This document shows positions 9,115-16,320 of a DNA stretch of 64,000 nt, in pieces. The notes under the pieces are model-generated. The model was not told the origin of the DNA and did no database searches. It saw nothing but the letters and a program-made list of their open reading frames with translations. The stretch lies in the NCBI RefSeq assembly GCF_035918015.1, contig NZ_CP109132.1:2232001-2296000 (forward strand), in the 5' to 3' direction. The DNA is from Streptomyces sp. NBC_01754 (GTDB lineage: Bacteria; Actinomycetota; Actinomycetes; Streptomycetales; Streptomycetaceae). The position numbers were made by a program, and so were the translations under genes. Numbering within the stretch: position 1 is the stretch's first letter; each line of letters starts with the position of its first letter.

Positions 9115-9939
9115 CTACGCGGAACCTGCGCCGTCGGGCGCCGTCGCGACGGCGGCCCGGTCGGCCGGGAAAGGTACGGCCGGGGCTGCCTCGCGGTCAG
9201 GCGCGAGCGGGTCGGTCACCGTGCCGGACTCCTCGTCGAAGAGCCCCTGCGCCAGCCTGGTCACCGCTGCGGGGACCGGCGGCGCCAGGTCGGCCACAGC
9301 TCGGAGACCGGACAGGACGTCGTCGGGTCGCACAGCGGGTGTCTCGTGCCGCACAACCAGGCGCAGTATCGCACAAGGCGTGTCCCGGGACCTATCAGGC
9401 TGTGGATCACACGCCTCCAGGTCGATGACGGCCGCACGGGCGTCGAAGCTGCGCATGCCGTTCTTGGCACGGCGCCGGACCTCGACGGCGTCGGCGGCCA
9501 GGAAGGTCTCGACGGCCTTCCGCGCGTCCTCGACCGCGACACCGTCGAGCCGCATCTCCCACACGGAGGCGGTCAGCCGGTCGGCGAGGCCGGAGGTACG
9601 GGCCTCCACCGCGTCGACGATGTCGAGGCCGTCCGGCATCGACCCGTCGAGCAGTTCCCGCAGGACCGCAGGGTCACGGGTCTCGGTGAGCGCGATCTCC
9701 AGGAACTCGGCCTCGCTCCCCGTACCGGTGGGGGCGGCGTTGGCGTACGAGACCTTGGGGTGCGGGGTGAAGCCCGCCGAGTAGGCCATCGGCACCTCGG
9801 AGCGGCGCAGCGCCCGCTCGAAGGCGCGCTGGAAGTCTCGGTGGCTGGTGAACCGGAGGCGGCCCCGCTTGGTGTAGCGCAGTCTGATGCGCTGCACCGC
9901 CGGTGCGGGCGGCGGGCCTTCGGGCTGTCGCTTGCCCAG
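9115..9939 (-). CDS. DUF2344 / TIGR03936 radical-SAM-associated protein, 274 aa
   Basis: Uncharacterised conserved protein that normally sits beside, or is fused to, a TIGR03960-type radical SAM protein. The family signature RLRFTSHRDFQRAFERALRR, with PMAYSAGFTPHPKVSYANA following, is near the N-terminus. The first standard start (GTG at 9897) has no ribosome site. A CTG at 9939, in frame 14 codons upstream, lies 8 bases after a strong GAGGAG and adds LGKRQPEGPPPAPA, which looks like a natural N-terminus, so I start there. Downstream is rne, separated by about 230 bases. Its partner radical SAM gene is now 6.4 kb away. The biochemical role is unknown; tRNA or rRNA modification is a guess from context. 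Confidence 0.85.
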   Translation of the reverse strand: MGKRQPEGPPPAPAVQRIRLRYTKRGRLRFTSHRDFQRAFERALRRSEVPMAYSAGFTPHPKVSYANAAPTGTGSEAEFLEIALTETRDPAVLRELLDGSMPDGLDIVDAVEARTSGLADRLTASVWEMRLDGVAVEDARKAVETFLAADAVEVRRRAKNGMRSFDARAAVIDLEACDPQPDRSRDTPCAILRLVVRHETPAVRPDDVLSGLRAVADLAPPVPAAVTRLAQGLFDEESGTVTDPLAPDREAAPAVPFPADRAAVATAPDGAGSA

Positions 9940-9947
9940 TGGTTCTT

Positions 9948-9953
9948 CTCCTC
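9948..9953 (-). promoter_or_regulatory. Ribosome-binding site deciding a CTG start
   Basis: GAGGAG on the minus strand, 8 bases before the CTG at 9939. No ATG, GTG or TTG lies in frame at a usable distance, so this site argues for initiation at CTG. Confidence 0.6.
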
Positions 9954-11243
9954 GGTGCGGGGCGGACGCGGTGGCGTACCGCCCACGAAATACGGGGGCG
10001 CCCCGGGGTGCCGCTCCGGCTCACCCCCGCTCGACGATGGTGCCGGCAAGCGGGGAGAACTCTGGTGCGGGCGCCGCACTGGGGACGGTCGTTGTCCTAC
10101 CCAGGGTACGCGCAGCGGGCCCGTCGAGTTCCCGCGCCCGTGTGACCTGCGGCGCCCCCAGCAGGACACATCAGGCGTAGCGGCGTGCCGCAGGCAGCGT
10201 GTCCAGAGCCGAGGCCGGCGCCCCACGGGCCGCGCGTCCCGCCTCCGGGGCGGCCTTCCTGCCCGGCTCCCGGAAGCCGTCCGGTACGAGGTGGCCCACG
10301 GGGTGCACCCCGCCCGGTGGACCCACGTGGCCGATGCTCCGATCAGGTGCCGCGCGAACCGGCCCAGCACCCGGCCGACCGCGCGCCACGAACCCCGCGA
10401 CGCGCCAGGCGACACCGACGTCCGCCGCGGCCTCCCGGCCCACCGGGGACCCGCATACGCCGGTACACCCGCCCCGCCGGGCTCACGAGAGGTTGCCTGC
10501 CCAGCCAGTGCCTCGCGATCCGGGCGGCCTCAGCACCTCTCGTCACAGCGGCGGCCCCACACCGGCAGCACCGCCGGCACGGCCACCGCGGCGACACCGT
10601 CGCCGGGCAGGGACCGGGCACGTGACGTCCGACAAGTTCGGCCGGTACGGATAGTTTCGGCGCCGGAAGGGCCAGAGCGGAAGACTCGGTGCCTCGGCCC
10701 ACAGGGCGTGTACGACGTACTGATAGGCGACCCGCTGCGAGCGCGAGCGCAGGACGCCATCATCGCCTTGGACCTGGCACAGACGGAGGGCGGCACAGGC
10801 CCTGCTCGACGGCCAGCGTGTGGCCGGGGCCCTGCGCGTGACCGCCTCCGGGTCTCCTCCTCAGGCTCCGCGCTGGTCGTCGTTTCACTCAAGATGACGG
10901 CGCGGAGCCGTTCCCAGGTACGGGGCGCTACTCCGTGCAGGGCGGCGAGTCCAGCGGCGGTGCGCCCCTTGGGCGTGCCAGGGGCGGCTGCGGCGAGGGC
11001 CTCGCGAGCGATGGTGGGTCGGGGGTCGCCCTCGTAGGCGTGGGCTTTGCGGGGCCCTGGGATTCGCCGTCGCGACGGCCTCCGCCTTTCCCGCAAGGCC
11101 CTGAAGTCGAGGCTCCGGCGGCGTTGGCAAAGTGCGGTCTGATCTGTGGCGACTTCGGACGTGAGAAGCGGGGCCCCGGTAGAACTGGCAGTCGACCAAG
11201 ACAGCCGTTCACAGCACCGGAGGCTCCGCTGTCCGATCAGTGT
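9954..11243. other. Gene-poor stretch without a confident gene
   Basis: Several open frames cross this region on both strands, but none has convincing codon bias, a ribosome site and a recognisable motif together. The only protein-like piece is the helix-turn-helix fragment listed at 10887-11039. Nothing else can be supported. Confidence 0.5.
10887..11039 (-). pseudogene. Possible helix-turn-helix fragment
   Basis: One minus-strand frame encodes about 50 residues with a helix-turn-helix look: TIAREALAAAAPGTPKG followed by TAAGLAALHGVAPRTWERL. It has no start, ribosome site or complete domain around it and the same frame continues into non-protein-like sequence at both ends. It may be a remnant of a DNA-binding or transposition protein, or chance. 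Confidence 0.25.
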
Positions 11244-11811
11244 GTCATCACGTGTGAAATCACGGTGGCCAAGCGCCTGTTCGCTCCCGGAGCACCTGGG
11301 GGACCTCACCCAGACCGTCCCGTTCGAGATGGTCGATGCGGCCCTTGCCGAGACCGGTGCCGTCCAGCAACGACCGCGGAAGTTGCCCACCCCGGTGGTG
11401 GTCTGCCTGCTGCCGGCCGCAGCCCTGTTCGAGGACTGCGGCTACCTGGCCGTCTGGCGCAAGCTCACCGCCGCGCTGGAGGCGATACCGGTCGCGAAGG
11501 TCACCGGCACGGCGCTCCGGGACGCCGGACGCGTCTTGGTGTCCGCCCCATGCGGGCCCGGTTCGACCTGTTGCGCGGGACGGCCACGACGATCCGTACC
11601 GGCGACGCCCGGTACAAGGGGCTACTGACCGCCGCGATCGACGGCACCTACCCCGACGTCCCAGACAGCCCGCCGCACCGGGACCGCCGGGCAAGAGCAC
11701 CAACCGGTACGCGGCCTCCGGCTACCCGCAGATCGGCCTGACCGCGCCGGCGGTCTGCGGCACCCGGGCGGTCCTGGACGCCGCCTACCCATCAGCCCCC
11801 GATCAGTGAAA
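11244..11811 (+). pseudogene. IS4-type transposase relic, N-terminal part, frameshifted
   Basis: Pieces of one transposase are found in order but in changing frames: VITCEITVAKRLFAPG (from about 11244), then HLGDLTQTVPFEMVDAALAE through FEDCGYLAVWRKLTAALEAI (about 11297-11525), then RLGVRPMRARFDLLRG with LLTAAIDGTYPDVPDS (about 11532-11670), then RYAASGYPQIGLTAPAVCGTRAVLDAAY (about 11705-11795, shortened here to its key part GYPQIGLTA). At least three indels are needed. The AIDGTYPDVPDS stretch holds the first catalytic Asp of the IS4 DDE core; the rest of the catalytic domain is absent. I recognise the family from typical Streptomyces IS4 transposases. It cannot be active. Confidence 0.75.
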
Positions 11812-11914
11812 CGACCCCTGTCCCGATACGCGTACAAGAGCCTCAAGGCCGACCGGCGCACCTACACGGCCACCTCAGCATCAACATCTTGACGCCGTCG
11901 ATCAACCCGTAACT

Positions 11915-12898
11915 TCATGGCCTTGCCTGATGCGCGCCCTCAACGTCCTCGCCCGCGCCAACCCTGGCTTCATCGCCGTTGTCCACGGTCGTAACAGCGG
12001 CTCTCACCGAGCCGTCGTTCGCTGGCGCGACGCGGGCGAGGCTGCCGTCTGCCTGGTGTCGCGCCAAGATCGCTTCGTTGCCGTTCCCCAGGGGCAGGAC
12101 TCGAACAGCCCATCCCGCTCCGTGCAGGCTGTCGCGCGCCCGGTCGATCGCTTCCGTCCGCGGCCCGTGGCTCAGCGGCACGGTTGACCACGTGTGGTGC
12201 GTCAGGAGGTCCTCACCGTCCTTCACGCGGCTGATCCCGTCGTCCGCCTTCGGCTGGTGCTGGACACGGAGGGCCTCGAAGATCCTGCTGGAGTGTTCGA
12301 GAACGCGACTGTCTGAGGTCGGGGACTCCGAGGTCGAGACAGCCGAGTTCGTCTCGGAACCTTCGGCGGAGAAGCATGGCGACGTGATGGTGATCGCTGC
12401 GATCCCCTCGCCGGTCTCTTTGTTCGTTGCTCCGACGATGGCGTCCATCCAGAAGTCGTCCGATGTCGTGTGCATAAACAGCTTGGGATACGGCTTGCTC
12501 CAGTCCGGTTCTGCGGACTTGAATTTGTACCCCTGCTTGACCCATGCATCACGGGCTTGACGCACCAGCTTGTTCCCCGCGCTCCCAGGCACGTCGGTCA
12601 GCTGATACACGAGGATGACCTGCTTGCGGTCGGCGGAGCTGTTGCCGTCATCCATCAGGCAGGGGCCCACGGTTGCCGGGCCGATCGACTTCAACTGCGG
12701 CTTGGGCGACATCCCGTCAACCGCCTGGTGAAGGATCTCTTCGGCCCGGTCGGTGGCTTGCTGCGCATCCATCTTGCTGGCCCGATTCTGTGTAGTGGTG
12801 TCACTCTTTCCGCCGTCGCCGCTTCCAGATCCACATGCCGATCCCCCGATCGCCATGATCAAGAGCGCAGTGGTGAGTGCGGCAGGGCGGAACTTCAC
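11915..12898 (-). CDS. Putative lipoprotein, 327 aa
   Basis: Secreted lipoprotein of unknown function. The signal peptide MKFRPAALTTALLIMAIGGSAC ends in a lipobox with the lipidated Cys22; a Gly/Ser/Asp linker follows. Two halves each contain an ARD-x-W/L-x-x-x-GY/GW stretch (ARDAWVKQGYKF and ARDSLHGAGWAVR), so it may be an internal duplication. The GTG at 12898 has a GGAGG site and overlaps the DUF1023 stop as GTGA, showing coupled translation. The last 15-20 residues may be read-through into the decayed IS region. A paralogous trio of lipoprotein, hydrolase and helical protein is known in Streptomyces, but its function is not. Confidence 0.7.
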   Translation of the reverse strand: MKFRPAALTTALLIMAIGGSACGSGSGDGGKSDTTTQNRASKMDAQQATDRAEEILHQAVDGMSPKPQLKSIGPATVGPCLMDDGNSSADRKQVILVYQLTDVPGSAGNKLVRQARDAWVKQGYKFKSAEPDWSKPYPKLFMHTTSDDFWMDAIVGATNKETGEGIAAITITSPCFSAEGSETNSAVSTSESPTSDSRVLEHSSRIFEALRVQHQPKADDGISRVKDGEDLLTHHTWSTVPLSHGPRTEAIDRARDSLHGAGWAVRVLPLGNGNEAILARHQADGSLARVAPANDGSVRAAVTTVDNGDEARVGAGEDVEGAHQARP

Positions 12899-14711
12899 GG
12901 CTTTCCTCCGGTCAGGATCGTTGCCATGTTGGCGAGAGACTGCCCCTCCCAGTATTGCGAGTGAGCAGGCATTAACCCGTCCGCTCCCGGGAGCTTTCCG
13001 GAGTCAACCCCGAACGTCTGTCCGCCGAAGTCGTCGGATGTGGGGTCGTAGCCGTAGAGGATGGAGTGGTCGTCGAAGAGCCGCATATACGCCTTGGGGT
13101 TGAGGGGCGCGAGCGGGCCTGCATCCGGAGGGGCGAGGTTGATCAGGTCGTTCTTCGCGGTGGCCGCCCAGACATGATCGGTGGGGATGTTGAGGTCCTT
13201 GGCGTGGTTGACCCCTGCTCCCGGGCTTCCGACCATGATGGAGTTGTCGACCGGCAGATCGGGGTGGTCACGGAGTGCTTCGCCTGTGACGAGCGAACCG
13301 TAACTGTGGCCAAGGACCGTCGAGTTCACGTTGCCCCCGTGCGCGGTGTCGATGCCCGTGAGGAAGTCACTGAGCGGGCCTTCCGCGGCGTCGGCGAACT
13401 TGGGGTCCATCGCGTCGCCCATGATGCTCTGCGGCGTCGTAACCGAGCCACATGATGGAAGCCGTGGTGTGGAGGGGGTCCGTAGCGGCGGCCTTGGCTT
13501 GCAGCAACTCGGCGCGACCGAGTTCGCCGTTGACGCCCGACAGCTTGGCACCTGTGCCAGGAACGTACGTCGTCACGTTGTCGGCCGTGTCGGGGTTACC
13601 GATCGACATGATGACATGCCCGTGATTCTTGTCGTCGAAGCCCAGCAGGTAGGGCTGCTTGGTGGGCTCACCGCTGTAGTTGTCGTACCGTTCCTGGACC
13701 GTGTAAATGCCTTTGATCGCGTTAATCAATTGCTCCTTGCGATCCCCGTACTTCTTGTCCCACTCGATCCACTCGTCGGTGTACACCTTTGAGGGGTGGC
13801 CTCCGGCGGTGATGTAGGCGTACTTGCTCGTGGGCTCCGGAGGGATCACGTCCAGCGCCATCTGCCGCTGGCCTAGCGTCTCGGACAAGATCGTGTGATT
13901 GGCCTCATCCCGCACCGGTGCCGGCAACCCGTTCATGGCGCCGATCGCGTCAGGACGGACCGCCAGGTACGCGGCTTGTTCCTCGGCACTGAGCGACTTC
14001 CACCACTCCGCGTTCTGCTTTGGAGTCCCGTGCTTGGGGGGGCTCCCCGATGTGGTCGAAGTAGTCGCCCCCGGCCTTGGCGACGCCGCTCGTGTCAGAC
14101 CGGACATCGGCCCAGTCCCGGTCGGAGACCGTCAAGTCATCGTCCGCCGTCAGTGCCTGGATCTTGGGAGCCCACTTCACGTCGGCTTCCGTCGCTTCCT
14201 TCAGCGCCTCGCCGATTCGGTCCGCACAATCTTGGGCCAGGAGGAAGTGCGGGTTGGGGTCGAAGTTGCCCGCCTGTCGGTTGACGGCCTGGGCCGTGGG
14301 GACGGTCTCGCTGGTCGAGTTGCCGCCAGGGGCCAGATCGGGGGTGTCACCATTGCTGGCCGCCGGGTAGGTCACGGAGCCGTCCGAGTTCACGGTGAAC
14401 TTGTGAGCTTCGGCATCGGCGAGCGCGGCGTCGAGCTTCTTCTTGGCCGCCTCGATGTCGTACGAGAACCCGTTCAGGGCGGCGCTGATGAGCCCACACT
14501 CGGTCTGCGTGTAGTGGAAGTTCTCTACCAGCTTCTGGATCTGCTTGACTGCCGCGTTCGCGGCCTCACCCTGAAGCGGACGCATTCCAGGGGAGACCCG
14601 GTTGGTCAGGTCGTCCATGGAGGCGTCAGCTCGGTCACTCAAGGCTCTGTAGCCGTCAGCGGCATCCGCGAATTCGGACGGCTTGATCTTGCGCAGCGTT
14701 TCAAGGTCCAC
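12895..14711 (-). pseudogene. DUF1023 alpha/beta hydrolase, broken by two frameshifts
   Basis: Three overlapping frames together read as one protein of about 605 residues. Part 1 (from ATG 14711) is helical, MDLETLRKIKPSEFADAADG onward, like WXG/ESX-type domains. Part 2 carries WWKSLSAEEQAAYLAVRPDAIG and ends at MWLGYDA. Part 3 resumes at PQSIMGDA and holds the nucleophile elbow GHSYGS of DUF1023 hydrolases (PF06259). The first shift is at a 7-base C/G run at 14036-14042, where six bases restore the frame. The second is at 13431-13436, where restoring two C's gives the canonical GYDAPQSI. Both lie in G/C runs, so sequencing error is a real alternative to a true pseudogene. It sits between, and is coupled with, the ESX-like and lipoprotein genes. 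Confidence 0.8.
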
Positions 14712-14720
14712 GACGGTGGA

Positions 14721-15200
14721 TCACCGGCTCCCCGAGTCGCCGCCGACGGCGGGTGTGTCCTCGTACTTACGGTCCACCTGCCCGAATGCAGCCTTGACGG
14801 CCTCGTCCGTCAGCAAGAGGTCATGGCCCGTCTGGTCCAGGATCTTATGGAGCGCACCGCACTTCTCAGAGAGATCATGGGCATAGCGGGCCCACGACGT
14901 GTGTACCTTCACTTGGGCCGCTGCCGTCAGACAGCCCTCGGATTCACCGAGACCCTTCTGTCCGTCGTTCAACCGTGACAACCCCTTGCCAAGACCGTCC
15001 CGTTGATCGCCGATACCGGCCCCGACCTTCACCCAAGTCGCCTTGGTCAACTTGAGCCCACCGGTCACGGCACTGGTAACAGGAGCAACAGGCCCGTATC
15101 CCCCGTCCTGTGAGGCCGCGCTGTTGAGCTGCATGTGCGCCGCCGGGCCGCCGCGCGCAGCGAGGTCTGCCTTGAACTGTTCCCACTCGTCCCATGCCAT
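14721..15200 (-). CDS. ESX/WXG100-like helical protein, 159 aa
   Basis: Small, mainly helical protein that starts MAWDEWEQFKADLAARGG and contains a WVKVGAGIGDQRDGLGKGL helix pair. It resembles the ESX-type helical partners placed beside DUF1023 hydrolases in Streptomyces. ATG 15200 is chosen because GGAGG lies 8 bases upstream; the ATG at 15206 is too close to that site, and the reading from 15329 has none. It lies 9 bases before the hydrolase gene and is its operon leader. Secretion through a type VII-like route is inference only; no ESX machinery lies in the window. Confidence 0.65.
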   Translation of the reverse strand: MAWDEWEQFKADLAARGGPAAHMQLNSAASQDGGYGPVAPVTSAVTGGLKLTKATWVKVGAGIGDQRDGLGKGLSRLNDGQKGLGESEGCLTAAAQVKVHTSWARYAHDLSEKCGALHKILDQTGHDLLLTDEAVKAAFGQVDRKYEDTPAVGGDSGSR

Positions 15201-15413
15201 GCGCATTCCCTCCCCGTTGCCCCCGGAGGTCGTTGCCGGGAGTGCATCGTTGCCCACCGTGCGGTGATGGGTGCGGTGACTGCTCCACACGCTACGAAAG
15301 TTGCAGTCGTGACGCGTCCGTGCAATCACTCAAATCCGGGCCTGAGTATCTGTACGTAGACCCTCACGCGGGCAGGAAACACGCAGGACGAATATGGGTG
15401 TGGCTCAATACTG

Positions 15414-15710
15414 TCAGTGCTGGTCCTGCGGATTCGTGCTGGTCGGGCCATACGAAGGTGGAGGCCCATAGGGTGCCTGAGACTGGGCAACCTGTCCGGA
15501 TCCAGCCGTGCGCTTCCGGCGCCGCATCACAGCCAATCCCATGACTGCGCCGACGACGACAGCGCCGATATCAGCAGCCACCCACGTCGTCGTGCTCGAC
15601 GAGGAGTTGCCCTTCGCAGCGGACACCGATTCCTTCTCACCGCCGACAGCGGCCGGGGCGGACGTGGACGGCTTGCTGCTCGCCTTCACCGGAAGTCCGG
15701 CAGTGGACAT
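15414..15710 (-). pseudogene. C-terminal membrane anchor of a surface protein, remnant
   Basis: The frame encodes a Ser/Thr/Pro-rich stalk, then one membrane helix (WVAADIGAVVVGAVMGLAVM) followed by RRRKR and a Pro/Tyr-rich cytoplasmic tail. This is the C-terminal architecture of membrane-anchored extracellular proteins such as mycosins. The same frame continues upstream of the ATG at 15710 but is cut by a TAG near 15730, and no signal peptide or catalytic domain is found before the ISAs1 relic. A truncated gene is more likely than a complete 98-residue protein. Confidence 0.45.
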
Positions 15711-15902
15711 GTACTCGCCGGGCCCGGGCTACATGGATTGGCGCGATCCTTGCAGGGTCCATTGCTTGATGACTGTTCGTCCGGAATGCCGTTTCGGCCG
15801 GCGCCGGGCGGATGTCCTGGTTCGGGCACGAGGTGAACGCAATGGAGCACGGTGTCGGTGATCATGTGAATGCCGAAGTCTCCATGAACACTTGGCGAGT
15901 CC

Positions 15903-16270
15903 GTGCCTGCTCCCGTGTCTTTCCCCATACCCACCGTGCTGGACCAACTGACCCGGACCACCGCACCGGCTCCACTGCCGGACGCGGTCCGTCTGTCCGG
16001 CTTCCACGACCTGGTCCCCGACCCGCGTAACGTCCGCGGCCGCCGCTGTCCGCTACCCGCGCTGGTGGCCGCTGCCGCGGCGAGTGGCCCTGGCCCGCGC
16101 GCGCTCGCTCACGGCGATCACGGAATGGCCCACGGACGCCCCGGCGTGGACCTGCCGGGCCGACGGCTTCCCCCCTCGACCCGCTGACCGGCACGGTGTC
16201 CGTTCCGCACCACCACCGCACCTTGCGCCGTCTCCTCGTCCCAGTTCGACGGCAACGCCCTATCGGTCAT
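15903..16270 (+). pseudogene. ISAs1-type transposase relic, N-terminal part
   Basis: Starts at GTG 15903 and reads FPIPTVLDQLTRTTAPAPLP then LSGFHDLVPDPRNVRGRR, the typical N-terminus of Streptomyces ISAs1-family (H-repeat) transposases. The frame then shifts: ARARSLTAITEWPTDAPAWTC appears in the second frame from about 16090, and VSVPHHHRTLRRLL in the third from about 16198. The homology ends about 50 bases before the TIGR03960 stop, and the DDE domain is missing. It is a dead remnant marking the right border of the island. Confidence 0.75.
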
Positions 16271-16320
16271 GCCCACGAGCTTCTCAGCCAACTGGCGGAC
16301 GAAATCACCGCTGGTAACGG

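Larger units (their letters stand above)
9954..16320. other. Accessory island between TIGR03936 and TIGR03960 genes
   Basis: About 6.4 kb separating two genes that are commonly adjacent. It contains an IS4-type transposase relic, a lipoprotein / DUF1023 / ESX-like trio, a membrane-anchor remnant and an ISAs1-type transposase relic at its right border. Coding density is low on the left, and the trio is visibly less GC-biased in codon use (for example tct, gat and ttg codons) than the flanking genes. I see no integrase, tRNA target or direct repeat marking ends, so this looks like accumulated insertions and decay and not one clean element. Confidence 0.6.

Noticed and set aside
10171..10443. 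90-codon minus-strand frame in the gene-poor region
   Set aside because: It has no ribosome site or known motif, and neighbouring frames look equally random. It might be a decayed gene, but I cannot support it.
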